A DNA stretch of 64,000 bases from Lachnospiraceae bacterium (GCA_009779895.1 WRBB01000009.1:20760-84759); one strand, 5' to 3'. Counted from the stretch's first letter, positions 1 to 9,126 are shown. A program made the numbers and translations. The notes: generated by a model not told the origin, from the sequence alone.

Positions 1-1199
1 TTTTCATCCAATTGGGTGAATTGCGCTGTAAACATTTGATGCTGCCCCACATCAGAAACCACTATGAGTTTCTCAAATTCTTTATTCATCACATCTAAAA
101 TATCTTTTGGCCCCATAGTATGATGTTTGCGCATATCCAAAGGCTGTCTTTCTTGCCATCCCCTGATTTCATCCCGCCATGCTTTTGTATCACATGGCTC
201 CCCATACTCTACCAACTTTTCCAAAGCATCTTTGGCATTGGCTACAATCGGAATATCTACTTGAATATTGCGGGAAATCGAGGAGGTATCAATATCAATA
301 TGAACAATCTTGGCATTTGGTGCAAACTTGTCTAATTTTCCAGTGATTCGATCATTAAAACGGGTACCAATGGAAAATAGCAAATCGCTTTCTGCCACTG
401 CTTTGTTGGCTGCGTAAGCACCATGCATACCCAAATTACCCACAAACAACGGATCCTCTGTAGGTATACCACCACGCCCCATAATGGTCGTCACAACAGG
501 CACTTGGGTTTTTCTGGCAAATTCTGTAAACAACCCATTGGCCCATGCAATATTAATGCCACCACCAATCAAAAACAACGGTTTTTTGGCGGTATGCAGC
601 AATTTAATGGACTTTTTTAATTGACCGATATGAACCCCTGTATTTGGCTTGTAGCCGCGAATATTTACTTCTGTTGGATATTCCGCTTTTCCTAACTCCG
701 CCATCACATCTTTGGGCAAATCAATCAAAACAGGGCCGGGACGACCACTACGCGCAATATAAAAGGCTTCTTTGATAATACGCCCCAAATCATCCCGGTT
801 ACGAACCGTCACACCATATTTTGTGATACTTCTGGTAATTCCTACAATATCAACTTCTTGAAAAGCATCATTGCCAATCAAATGGCGGGGAACCTGCCCC
901 GTAAAACAAACCAAAGGCACCGAATCGTAATTGGCTGTTGCCAAGCCGGTCACAACATTGGTCGCTCCCGGTCCGCTGGTTACCAGACAAACCCCTACCT
1001 TACCCGTAGTTCTGGCGTAACCGTCCGCCTCATGCACAAGCGCTTGCTCATGACGTGGCAAAATCACACGAATATCATCTTGCCGATACAGCTCATCCCC
1101 CAAATCAATAGTGGTTGCACCGGGGTAACCAAAAATAGTATCCACGCCCTCTTCTTTCAAAGCTTTAATCAATAACTTATTTCCTGAAATCTTTTTCAT
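1..1199 (-). CDS. ilvB: Acetolactate synthase large subunit, 3' end cut by window edge
   Basis: Thiamine-diphosphate enzyme that condenses two pyruvates, or pyruvate and 2-oxobutyrate, in the first common step of branched-chain amino acid synthesis. About 400 N-terminal residues are present. The reverse strand begins MKKISGNKLLIKALKEEGVD, then FGYPGA with the thiamine-binding Glu in RHEQ, followed by TSGPGATN and the central domain with IGTRFNDR. The frame stays open to base 1, so the C-terminal thiamine-binding domain lies outside. The start ATG overlaps the folA stop as ATGA and has an AAGGAGG site, so the two are translationally coupled. A catabolic or biosynthetic role cannot be separated from this fragment. 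No small subunit (ilvN) is visible inside the window. Confidence 0.93.
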   Translation of the reverse strand, partial: MKKISGNKLLIKALKEEGVDTIFGYPGATTIDLGDELYRQDDIRVILPRHEQALVHEADGYARTTGKVGVCLVTSGPGATNVVTGLATANYDSVPLVCFTGQVPRHLIGNDAFQEVDIVGITRSITKYGVTVRNRDDLGRIIKEAFYIARSGRPGPVLIDLPKDVMAELGKAEYPTEVNIRGYKPNTGVHIGQLKKSIKLLHTAKKPLFLIGGGINIAWANGLFTEFARKTQVPVVTTIMGRGGIPTEDPLFVGNLGMHGAYAANKAVAESDLLFSIGTRFNDRITGKLDKFAPNAKIVHIDIDTSSISRNIQVDIPIVANAKDALEKLVEYGEPCDTKAWRDEIRGWQERQPLDMRKHHTMGPKDILDVMNKEFEKLIVVSDVGQHQMFTAQFTQLDE

Positions 1200-1696
1200 T
1201 GGCCCTCCTTACATTGACTGTATTTCAAAAAATAATACTCTAAATTTGAATACGTCTGTTCTTCTCCCGTTTCTATCAACTGCCACTGTGATAACGCATC
1301 TAAATCGGGCATCCAGGTATCCGCTTGAAATGCATAATCAATCTTTGTCACATAAGCCATTTCGCATTTTGGTAACAATTGCCGATAAATACTTTCGCCG
1401 CCAATGACAAAAATATCCCCACTTTGGTATTTTTGCAATTCTTCTTCCAATTCTTTCAAAGAATGAACAACAATCGCACCTTTCACCTGATAATTTTGTT
1501 TGCTTGTCAAAACAATATTGACCCGCTGATCTAATGGTAATCCGTTTGGGAAACTTTCTAGGGTTTTGCGCCCCATCACCACAACCTTACCTAAAGTGGT
1601 TCTACGAAAATTTTTCATGTCATTGGGAATAGAAGTTAAAAGCCTATTGCCATTCCCAATGGCCCAATTTTTATCTACAGCTACGATTAAATTCAT
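1196..1696 (-). CDS. folA: Dihydrofolate reductase
   Basis: Reduces dihydrofolate to tetrahydrofolate with NADPH, restoring the cofactor that thymidylate synthase oxidises. The 166-residue protein has the usual length and motifs: MNLIVAVDKNWAIG at the N-terminus, VVMGRKTLESFP, and FVIGGESIYRQLL for the nucleotide-binding region. The ATG at 1696 is preferred over an ATG 15 bases upstream because a GAGGAG site lies between them at good spacing. It follows thyA by 15 bases and overlaps ilvB by four bases, giving a thyA-folA-ilvB transcription unit. Pairing with thyA makes sense because both act in one folate cycle. Confidence 0.95.
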   Translation of the reverse strand: MNLIVAVDKNWAIGNGNRLLTSIPNDMKNFRRTTLGKVVVMGRKTLESFPNGLPLDQRVNIVLTSKQNYQVKGAIVVHSLKELEEELQKYQSGDIFVIGGESIYRQLLPKCEMAYVTKIDYAFQADTWMPDLDALSQWQLIETGEEQTYSNLEYYFLKYSQCKEGQ

Positions 1697-1711
1697 CTGT
1701 ATTCTCCTCAT

Positions 1712-2560
1712 TTATATGGCAATCGGTATTTTGGTAATCTGCCCATGGGTTTGATAATTTTCTAACCGAATGTCATCGGTGGTAAATCTATAAAAATCCT
1801 TCACTTTCGGATTTATCCAAAATGTTGGTGCCGGTAAAGGTTCCCGTGTAATCAACTCTTTCACCAAAGGAATATGTCTGTCATAAATATGGGCATCGGC
1901 AATGACATGAACAAATTCACCCACCTGCATATCACAAACCTGAGCCAACATATGAAGCAACACTGAATATTGACATACATTCCAATTATTTGCCGCCAAA
2001 ACATCTTGGGAACGCTGATTCAAAATACCATTTAAAACCAATTTGTCACTGTCTGTATTTTTTGTAACATTAAAAGTCATACTATAAGCACAGGGATATA
2101 GGTGCATTTTATGTAAATCAAAATGATTGTACAAATTGGTCATAATCCGGCGGCTGTAAGGGTTGTTTTTTAAATCATAAATCACCCGGTCCACTTGATC
2201 CATCCTACCTTCTTTATAACTGTGTTTTACACCCATCTGATAACCATAGGCCTTACCAATAGAACCGGACGCATCTGCCCAGCTATTCCAAATATTGCTA
2301 TTTAATTCTTTGATATTGTTGGATTTTTTTTGCCACACCCAAAGCATTTCATCCACACAGCTCTTTATCGCTGTTTTGCGCAAAGTCAATGCCGGAAACT
2401 CTTTTGCCAAATGATAACGATTGACTACGGCAAATTTTTTAATCGTATAAGCAGGTGTACCGTCTTCCCAAACCGGCCTTACCTTTTCTCCTTTGGTATC
2501 CGTGCCATCTTCAATAATATCCTGACACATATCTATAAAAATCTGATCCGCTCTACTCAT
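1712..2560 (-). CDS. thyA: Thymidylate synthase
   Basis: Makes dTMP from dUMP using methylene-tetrahydrofolate. The 282-residue protein starts MSRADQIFIDMCQDI at an ATG with AAGGAGG about 10 bases upstream; the longer open frame upstream lacks such a site. Family landmarks are the phosphate-binding NPYSRR, the catalytic Cys in LYPCAYSMTFN, NQRSQDV, NNWN and the nucleotide-binding HIYDRH. The residue after the catalytic Cys is Ala rather than the common His, and the segment GSIGKAYGYQ replaces the usual LGPVYG-type sequence, so this is a divergent branch of the ThyA family. A likely promoter sits just upstream. It heads an operon with folA. Confidence 0.93.
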   Translation of the reverse strand: MSRADQIFIDMCQDIIEDGTDTKGEKVRPVWEDGTPAYTIKKFAVVNRYHLAKEFPALTLRKTAIKSCVDEMLWVWQKKSNNIKELNSNIWNSWADASGSIGKAYGYQMGVKHSYKEGRMDQVDRVIYDLKNNPYSRRIMTNLYNHFDLHKMHLYPCAYSMTFNVTKNTDSDKLVLNGILNQRSQDVLAANNWNVCQYSVLLHMLAQVCDMQVGEFVHVIADAHIYDRHIPLVKELITREPLPAPTFWINPKVKDFYRFTTDDIRLENYQTHGQITKIPIAI

Positions 2561-2594
2561 TCTCACCCTTCCTCCTTGTATAATCTTAACGTTC

Positions 2595-2624
2595 ATTGTA
2601 CCATAAACACAATCGACAAAACAA
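2595..2624 (-). promoter_or_regulatory. Likely sigma-A promoter of thyA-folA-ilvB
   Basis: On the minus strand TTGTTT and TACAAT are separated by 18 bases, about 35 bases upstream of the thyA start codon. The -35 element is weak. Called by position and sequence only. Confidence 0.45.
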
Positions 2625-2668
2625 GAACAATCAACGTGATAATCACAGAAAACAATCACAGAAAAAAA

Positions 2669-2841
2669 CCATATCCGTTAAGGTTTTATTCTCTGAATAT
2701 GGGGATAAGGATTTTTTAAAACGTATCATTGAACTGGCGCACCATAAGATCGTCGCAGAATGGATTAACCTTAGAAAAGAATTGAACAATGAGATGGATT
2801 TATGCGAAGATAACAAAGATAAATTTACACATTATTTTTAA
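2669..2841 (+). other. Possible small gene or gene remnant, unknown
   Basis: A plus-strand frame encodes a peptide reading VKVLFSEYGDKDFLKRIIEL and then LAHHKIVAEWINLRKELNNE before a stop at 2841. The amphipathic, charged composition looks protein-like, unlike the low-complexity Asn/Lys/Gln-rich stretch encoded just upstream in the same frame. There is no clear ATG or ribosome-binding site directly before it. It overlaps the 3' end of the convergent gene ending at 2825. It may be the leftover 3' end of a small mobile-element gene, or chance coding. I do not recognise the family. Confidence 0.2.
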
Positions 2842-3412
2842 ATAGCTTTGATATCATCGCCAAAAAACCACCGCCGCTTCGTCTTACCCGCTTTTTCAAT
2901 CCGGGATTACGCTCAAATTCTTTTTCCATGCGCTGCAAAATAAACTTTCGTTGCAAGTTGACGTCAATATTAAATTCACGCATATCTCGTCCTATACCGC
3001 CCCGATAATGAACTCTGGAACGGGTAAAACTCACTCGTCCATCCGGCAAAATAAGCAACTCCGGAGAAAACTCTTGAAAAATCAAGCTGTTCTTGTCATG
3101 GGGTGAAATGGCGGCACCTACAACAAATGCTGATATATTGCCCTTTTCGTAGCCATTTCCTTTTTCTTTTACATCCCGAAGAAAATCCGTGCCCCAAGAG
3201 GACTTCAAAATCTTCATAGGGATGAAAAAAGGGATTTGAGGTAGGATTTCGTCTATTAAAGGTTTTAAAATATCTGGTGGGTCAATCACCACCATCACTT
3301 CATATTCCGAAAAACCGGCGCGGGTTAGCTCTCGACGGCGCTTGTCACCATCATAGGTGTTTAGGTTTTTTAAAATGCTTTGGGGCTTTTCTTGATTGGT
3401 TTGATAAGGCAT
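2825..3412 (-). CDS. Unknown 195-residue protein downstream of the metallophosphoesterase fusion
   Basis: Not recognised. The protein begins MPYQTNQEKPQSILKNL; this ATG at 3412 is chosen because AGGAG lies six bases upstream, whereas the ATG at 3418 touches that site. It has no signal peptide and no clear membrane segment. The middle holds a mixed alpha/beta stretch (MVVIDPPDILKPLIDEI; SAFVVGAAISPHDKNS), and the C-terminus is strongly basic (KKRVRRSGGG) and ends in a short hydrophobic helix. It starts 24 bases after the stop of the metallophosphoesterase fusion, so the two probably share a transcript and possibly a function. Confidence 0.7.
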   Translation of the reverse strand: MPYQTNQEKPQSILKNLNTYDGDKRRRELTRAGFSEYEVMVVIDPPDILKPLIDEILPQIPFFIPMKILKSSWGTDFLRDVKEKGNGYEKGNISAFVVGAAISPHDKNSLIFQEFSPELLILPDGRVSFTRSRVHYRGGIGRDMREFNIDVNLQRKFILQRMEKEFERNPGLKKRVRRSGGGFLAMISKLFKNNV

Positions 3413-3436
3413 GGTCATCTCCTATTGTATTAAAAT

Positions 3437-5626
3437 TTATATCAATCTATTCATTTTACTTCTAAAAGAGGAATGCCTTGGAAACTGTTTTTCGTACTTC
3501 TCCATAATCGCTCTTTTGGCTCCGACTTGACCTCTTGACTCCTTTACTTCTCCGATGGCTGCAATTAATTCTGCAACAACTTCATAATGATTTCTATACT
3601 TGCCACCTACAATTGCTGTAGTTCTTTGAACAACCGTTTTCTCAATCCAATCCAGATACTTCTCTTCATCTTCCGTTGATATAGAAAAATATTTTTTCCA
3701 ATTGCTAAAAACATTCCAAAATAGCTCTATGTCATCACTTTTATCATGTACATCATCATAATCAAAACCAAATTGTGCATTCCTAGCATATCCAAAATTA
3801 TATCTAACATCTTGCACAATCCTTTCTATTCCTTTATCAAGGCCATCAGCGGTATATAAATACATTAAAAACAATTTGATACCATGACCAATATATTTCC
3901 CACTCCAGCCCAAAGAATTATTTGTATTTTCGCACGCCTGATAAACTTTAGCAAAATCACCTGCCAAAAAATCAAGGTTGTTTTCACAAATTTCTCTCAG
4001 ATCTATAAGTGAATACCAAGAAAATGCATACGATCCACTCCTTGCCCTGCCATTTCTCATCACATGATGCCTAGATAACGTTTTTGCCTTTACTCCAAAC
4101 TGCTCTGCAACTACGACATCAGAAAATAAGCGTAGATAATTCACTTCATTTTTATCTAATTTATACGCTTCAAACCAAAGGATATTGCGATTTTTCACAT
4201 TTCCCAATTGATACTCAGCAAAAGAAGTTCTTAATGCTATCTCAACCTTAACATCACAACTTGATTTTAATGTATTCATTGCATCAGCACCTAAGTCTGC
4301 AATTTTTTGATAATATTTATTGAGCCCATACTCCTTTATTGCCGCAAGATAAAGAGCAGGATGTCTATCATAATTTTTTCTTGCTACTTCTGCCAATCCA
4401 TCTGCACCTAATACAAACAATACTGCTTCTTTTAATAAACGTGTTTCCAATTCACCGGACTTATCTAAAAGAAAATCAATCCAAACTTTCCAAAACACTT
4501 CCTCTTCCTGGAGGGGCACCGTACCAATATTTCGCATTTTTATCAGTGATACATCACGGAATAATGAAGAAGCCAAATAAATATAAATACCCGTCACCCG
4601 CTCAGATACAGATTGCGTTTGAAACGTACAATACAAAACAGATAAAAGCATTTGCTCAACATCAATTCTAATAATATCTTCATCTATCAAACTTTCGAAT
4701 CCTAGCGTAACCTCCTCAACTCCATCCATATCCCAATCTACATATTCTTCTATACATCCCTCATCTTTGTCAGCAATAATTCCAACCCTTATATTTAAAA
4801 GCCTATTTAATATATCCAATGCTTCTTCATATCTCATATCATCTATGCAAGCAAAAGCAAAACCCGCAGCCTTATTCATTTCTACTCCAAGCCCTTCCGG
4901 ATCTCTATAGGCCTCTATCCACTCCGTCTCCCAATGATTTTCCGTATAATCTTCATAACCATAACTTACAATACAAATATCGCCTCCATCTACTCTATTA
5001 AAATATGACACAATATTTACCAATTTTTCTTTTACCAACGCCTCTGACATTCTCTGATTTGGCTGAAAGACATCGCTTTTCAAAACAGGATTTCCTTTAT
5101 ATATTTGATTATTCGCAATCAACTCTTCAAAAGTCACCGGCATAAAATGATTCACATCTACTCCTGCATTCAATAAATGGGGCATGTCTTTATAGGCATC
5201 ACCTCCTGCCACATCATTGTTGTGAACATGCCCATGTATCATAAAAGAGCCACGAAAATATCCATTCCACTCTAACATCGGATAATGGCACAAAATCAAC
5301 CATTTTTCATCTTCTGTGATTTCTTTATAATGTGATACAGATTCAAAAAACTGCTCTAAATCTAACTGCTTCATCCACTTACTATCATGATTACCAATGA
5401 TTAAATGCTTTTTTCCCAACAATTGATTTAAATACCCTTGGGGAGAATTTTTTGATTTATATATAAAATCACCCAGAATATATACGGTATCTTCATCTGT
5501 TACACGTGCATTCCAATTTTGAATTATGGCTTTATCCATTTGATCAATATCTTCAAAAGGACGGCGACTGAGATTGATTACGTTTTTATGACCAAAATGA
5601 GGGTCAGCAATAAAATATGTTTTCAC
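3437..5626 (-). CDS. Metallophosphoesterase fused to a large unknown C-terminal domain
   Basis: The first roughly 170 residues form a complete calcineurin-like phosphoesterase: metal ligands in IADPHFGH (Asp8, His10), LGDF (Asp53), IGNHD (Asn79, His80), CHYP (His114) and HGHVH (131-135). Such domains hydrolyse phosphomonoesters or diesters with two metal ions. Residues 195 to 729 form a mostly helical, acidic region that I cannot assign; it ends in a basic tail with FPRHSSFRSKMNRL. The start is GTG at 5626, set by AGGAG five to six bases upstream; the longer frame from 5680 has no site. No signal peptide, so cytoplasmic. A good promoter lies just upstream and the unknown gene at 2825-3412 follows. 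The substrate cannot be deduced; RNA, a nucleotide or a phosphoprotein are all open. Confidence 0.8.
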   Translation of the reverse strand: MKTYFIADPHFGHKNVINLSRRPFEDIDQMDKAIIQNWNARVTDEDTVYILGDFIYKSKNSPQGYLNQLLGKKHLIIGNHDSKWMKQLDLEQFFESVSHYKEITEDEKWLILCHYPMLEWNGYFRGSFMIHGHVHNNDVAGGDAYKDMPHLLNAGVDVNHFMPVTFEELIANNQIYKGNPVLKSDVFQPNQRMSEALVKEKLVNIVSYFNRVDGGDICIVSYGYEDYTENHWETEWIEAYRDPEGLGVEMNKAAGFAFACIDDMRYEEALDILNRLLNIRVGIIADKDEGCIEEYVDWDMDGVEEVTLGFESLIDEDIIRIDVEQMLLSVLYCTFQTQSVSERVTGIYIYLASSLFRDVSLIKMRNIGTVPLQEEEVFWKVWIDFLLDKSGELETRLLKEAVLFVLGADGLAEVARKNYDRHPALYLAAIKEYGLNKYYQKIADLGADAMNTLKSSCDVKVEIALRTSFAEYQLGNVKNRNILWFEAYKLDKNEVNYLRLFSDVVVAEQFGVKAKTLSRHHVMRNGRARSGSYAFSWYSLIDLREICENNLDFLAGDFAKVYQACENTNNSLGWSGKYIGHGIKLFLMYLYTADGLDKGIERIVQDVRYNFGYARNAQFGFDYDDVHDKSDDIELFWNVFSNWKKYFSISTEDEEKYLDWIEKTVVQRTTAIVGGKYRNHYEVVAELIAAIGEVKESRGQVGAKRAIMEKYEKQFPRHSSFRSKMNRLI

Positions 5627-5661
5627 TTTTTCTCCTATAACTAACAAGTGTACTTTAAAAA

Positions 5662-5690
5662 ACTGTATCAAAATCACCAACCCATGTCAA
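5662..5690 (-). promoter_or_regulatory. Promoter of the metallophosphoesterase fusion gene
   Basis: Minus strand TTGACA, 17-base spacer, TACAGT, about 35 bases upstream of the GTG start at 5626. It lies back to back with the tRNA-Gly promoter. Confidence 0.65.
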
Positions 5691-5731
5691 TGAAAGGATT
5701 TCTCAAAATCCCGCAAAAGATGAAAAAGGTG

Positions 5732-5760
5732 TTGACAGCTAATACGCAATATAGTATATT
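5732..5760 (+). promoter_or_regulatory. Promoter of tRNA-Gly
   Basis: Plus strand TTGACA, 17-base spacer, TATATT, ending 36 bases before the mature tRNA 5' end. Confidence 0.75.
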
Positions 5761-5796
5761 AAGTATTGTTCTGCTGAACGAAGCAGAATGATATTT

Positions 5797-5869
<73 letters not shown>

Positions 5870-5876
5870 TTTCGTA

Positions 5877-5923
5877 AAAGGTGCTTAACTTCCTATAATT
5901 ATGGGGGATATGGCACTTTTTTT
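5877..5923 (+). terminator. Terminator after tRNA-Gly
   Basis: AAAGGTGC and GCACTTTT can pair (one G-T) across a 28-base loop, followed by a run of T. The long loop makes it a moderate call. Confidence 0.5.
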
Positions 5924-6146
5924 ATTGCTAACAAGATACGAACTCCTATTCGTAAAGTGGCTAGAAATAGTTAGAATTAGATAGAAAAAATAGTCAAAAA
6001 GTAGTCAGAAAAGTGTATGCAAATCATATCCTAGTTCTACGAATATTTTTCCGCCAAATAAGCATCCAACTTCTCCTTTTGGGTATAAAAAATACACCTA
6101 CTGAAAAGTAAGTATATTTTATTTAGTTGTTGGTTCAATGACAGTT
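5924..6146. other. Non-coding, probably decayed accessory DNA beside tRNA-Gly
   Basis: No intact gene. AT-rich with short near-repeats (TAGTCAAAAAGTAGTCAGAAAAG near 5990-6016). On the minus strand around 6035-6080 a short frame ends KEKLDAYLAEKYS and stop, without an upstream gene. Together with the RhuM pseudogene this looks like the remains of an element inserted next to the tRNA, but no attachment-site repeat could be confirmed by eye. Confidence 0.35.
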
Positions 6147-6567
6147 TTATTTATTTTCAAGCATTCGCTTTACTTCTTTATCAAAGTCGGAGTTTATTAT
6201 CTGTGCTTTATTGTAGGCATCATACTGCCCATGTGCGAAAATTTGTTGCTCTTTTTGAATTGACACGGTATCCTACAGATATGATTGCGTCTAAGTTATA
6301 ATATCTTACATCTTTTGTTTGGCTTTTTCCATCAATAGCACCGTGCTGAGTGGTATGTGCAAAAAATGCACTAACCACTTTTTCGTTTAATTCCCCTGTT
6401 TCGAATACATTTTTTAGATGCCTTGAAATAGACGTCCTATCAATATCAAATAACTCACTCATTGATTTTTGCGTAAGCCAAATAGTCTCATCCTTTATTA
6501 CCGCATCAACAGTTACATCCTCTAATGCTGACTGATATAATAAAAATTGAAAGTTATTATTTCCCAA
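6147..6567 (-). pseudogene. RhuM-family protein, internally deleted and frameshifted
   Basis: The N-terminal part is a RhuM-type domain: FLLYQSALEDVTVDAV, then ETIWLTQKSMSELF, DIDRTSISRHLKNVF and YNLDAIISVGYRVNSKRATN. It begins at TTG 6567 with AGGAGG eight bases upstream. After NFRTWAV the frame stops at about 6220. One base over, the frame continues GQYDAYNKAQIINSDFDKEV and stops at 6147; this matches the family C-terminal tail. Intact members are about 330 residues, so most of the middle is gone: an internal deletion joined the two ends out of frame. RhuM-like genes are common passengers of mobile islands; the biochemical role is not established. Confidence 0.75.
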
Positions 6568-6705
6568 TCCACATCCCTCCTAGTTTCATTAATAGTTGCT
6601 TCCTTATTCCTCCTGCCACCTCAACCCACATTCCTTACCACCCCAAATATTGCAACACTGGCATGAAGATGTTGACATAAAACTTAAAAAATTTCTCCAT
6701 CTCCC
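6568..6705. other. Short spacer with no feature recognised
   Basis: Lies between the RhuM pseudogene start and the end of the transglutaminase gene. Apart from the pseudogene's ribosome-binding site at its left edge I see no gene and no convincing terminator hairpin. Confidence 0.4.
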
Positions 6706-9126
6706 TTATTTCCCAGATATATGCAAAACATAACGCAACTTATTGACCCGACCATTGATTTTTTTCGCCAAACTCCGCTTATAAGCATTCACTGCCCATG
6801 CTGTCTTAGCTTCCAACTCTTTTCGTTGATAAACCACTTTTTCATGCGCCTTTAATACTTGGTCAAACTCTGCATCCTGCATATTTTCTGCAAACATTTT
6901 TAATGTTTCTCCAGCTCTCGGCTCGTAACCATGTAAACCCAACAAAAACATAATTTCCCGGAAATCTCGTCGAAATCGCTTTTCTAAACTATATTTACGA
7001 TAAACACGATTGTTTTTTATATAGGAACAATAAACGCCCACTCCCAAAAGGAGCACCATAAATATAATAATAAACAAAGCTACCAACAAAATTCTTTGAT
7101 AAATAGGGGTAACTTGTACACCATCTCCATCAGATGACGCATAACCATTTCCATCCTGCGCTTCCTGACCAAAAGGTGAATCAAACTCATCCTGATCCAT
7201 CGGCGACTGAGGCGGATAAACATCCGGCGCATACTCCTGTGACTCATGCTCACCGCTAACCCACGTTTCCCCTTGCAAAGGCAAAGCGGCATAAGGAGGT
7301 GTCGGTTCAAAAGGAATCCAACCGATGCCCTTAATATAAGCTTCAACCCAAGCATGTGCTTGGTTGTCGCGAATAACGGTGATTCCAACATTGGTTTGCG
7401 TCACAAAACCTTGCACATAACGCACCGGTATACCGGCGGCTCGACCCAACGTAGCGGCAGCCGTCGCAAAATGTGTACAAAAGCCTTGCTGACCCTCAAA
7501 AAGAAACCAATCTACAAATTCGCCCTCTCCTACAGGTTCCGGATTTCTTGTATAAGTAAAAGAACCACCAAACCCTCTCCATACCAAAGTATATCTTTGA
7601 AGCGCATCATCAAACTCCTGAGACGAAGTATATAACAGAATATCACCGTACAAAAACCGTTCAATCGTCCGCATTCCGGAAACATAATCTTCTGAATGCG
7701 CAACCAGTACCTCACTCAACTCATAAACTCTGTCACTCACTCCATCCGGCAATTGGGTATAATAATAATAAATCTTTTCGCTTCTGGCTTGTAATATTTC
7801 ATTTAGATTATCCGGTACTGACAATTGCGGTATGGCTGTTCCCAAAGCCTCTTCCACAAAATCGGCAAACCCATCCAAAGACGAATCGGCAAGATTTCCG
7901 CTCCCTTGCATCATTTGCTGTAAAACAAAATAATTCACGTCATTTAGAATAAGATATTGCACTGTATAGCGGACATCACTCATTGTACGAGAAAAAAACA
8001 ACGTTGCGCCTCTCGTATCCATTCGCACATCCCGACTAATGGAAAGCGTATGAGCCGGCAAAAAAATATTTCTTGTACGAATACCTGAAAAATGTATCGT
8101 CATTTCTCGCAAGGTTACATTGTCTTGAATCCACTCCATACCAATCAAACCGGCCTGCTCTGCTTTATATAAGCCGGTTAACAATTCCAAAGCCGCCAAT
8201 TGATATTCCGGATACGCAAACATATCCATATTTTGACTTCGCTCCCAACCACGGCCTGTATACGTATCCATCACACTTCCACTTAAATACAAAATCTGCG
8301 CCGGGTTCTCACTCTCCACCCGCAGGGCTTCCGCATCCGAATCCAATAAACCACCACCCAAAGATCCATCATCCGCAAAACCAACCTGGCCAATTTGAAA
8401 TTCTCCCCCACTTTGTCCGGGAAAACGATCTAAAAACCAAAAATGCACATCCGTCATCCTGTTCCACACCCCATTGGATATCTCTGACCAAGGAATCGGC
8501 AATGGCTCATGTCTGGTTGGCAAAACAGTTATCATAATTGACATCAATAAAATCACCGGCAAAATATGCGTCAAAGCCAAAGTACTACCTAGCACAAATT
8601 CAATCAGCACACTCAAAATAAAGAAAAACATAAACAACAACGTGATAAAATAAAGGTTTCGTTCTATCACCCCGGTGATAATCATAGCCATCAACAGGCC
8701 GGAGGCCAAAGTCCAACGAACAATCCAAAAACGAAATAGATAAAAAAATAAAATCACCGCTAAAAAAAGGAAAATCTCTATAGAAATCACGGCAAATTGC
8801 CATACATAATCCACCGTCTGCTGCCGGCAAAACAACAACCAAGAAAAAGCCTCCCGCACATTCGCAATCACATTTATTTCCAAGCGATATAAAAGCAAAA
8901 TTCCCAAAATCAATACTGCTAATGTTACGATTAGTAATAGTAATTTTTTTTCAAGTAAATCGAATAAAGTAACAAACATTGTAAACAAAAGGGAAGACAA
9001 CACCGGCAACCATAAGGGGAGATGCGAACCACTTCGTATGTTCACATCTATGGCTAAAATCGCACAAAAAACAAAGGTCAACAAACTACGATACATATAA
9101 TGATTATAAAATGTTTTTAGACGCAT
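6706..9126 (-). CDS. Membrane transglutaminase-like protein (TgpA/DUF3488 type)
   Basis: About 806 residues. The N-terminal 200 residues hold six or more hydrophobic segments, followed by an extracytoplasmic part with a transglutaminase core: Cys550 in GFCTHF and His591 in HAWVEAY, with FEPT where the third triad residue normally sits. A Pro/Asp-rich linker, a further membrane segment (LLVALFIIIFMVLLLGVG) and a cytoplasmic helical tail follow, as in the TgpA family. The start ATG at 9126 overlaps the end of the DUF58 gene; a TTG at 9138 is an alternative. MoxR-DUF58-transglutaminase sets are widely conserved, and are thought to act on envelope protein assembly or turnover; the substrate here is unknown. 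Confidence 0.88.
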   Translation of the reverse strand: MRLKTFYNHYMYRSLLTFVFCAILAIDVNIRSGSHLPLWLPVLSSLLFTMFVTLFDLLEKKLLLLIVTLAVLILGILLLYRLEINVIANVREAFSWLLFCRQQTVDYVWQFAVISIEIFLFLAVILFFYLFRFWIVRWTLASGLLMAMIITGVIERNLYFITLLFMFFFILSVLIEFVLGSTLALTHILPVILLMSIMITVLPTRHEPLPIPWSEISNGVWNRMTDVHFWFLDRFPGQSGGEFQIGQVGFADDGSLGGGLLDSDAEALRVESENPAQILYLSGSVMDTYTGRGWERSQNMDMFAYPEYQLAALELLTGLYKAEQAGLIGMEWIQDNVTLREMTIHFSGIRTRNIFLPAHTLSISRDVRMDTRGATLFFSRTMSDVRYTVQYLILNDVNYFVLQQMMQGSGNLADSSLDGFADFVEEALGTAIPQLSVPDNLNEILQARSEKIYYYYTQLPDGVSDRVYELSEVLVAHSEDYVSGMRTIERFLYGDILLYTSSQEFDDALQRYTLVWRGFGGSFTYTRNPEPVGEGEFVDWFLFEGQQGFCTHFATAAATLGRAAGIPVRYVQGFVTQTNVGITVIRDNQAHAWVEAYIKGIGWIPFEPTPPYAALPLQGETWVSGEHESQEYAPDVYPPQSPMDQDEFDSPFGQEAQDGNGYASSDGDGVQVTPIYQRILLVALFIIIFMVLLLGVGVYCSYIKNNRVYRKYSLEKRFRRDFREIMFLLGLHGYEPRAGETLKMFAENMQDAEFDQVLKAHEKVVYQRKELEAKTAWAVNAYKRSLAKKINGRVNKLRYVLHISGK

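Noticed and set aside
4339..4671. Plus-strand frame of 110 codons in the phosphoesterase fusion gene
   Set aside because: Antisense to a strong 729-codon gene; composition typical of shadow frames.
7080..7391. Minus-strand alternative frame of 103 codons inside the transglutaminase gene
   Set aside because: It overlaps the transglutaminase core in another frame, with many Arg/Met/Leu codons and no start site.
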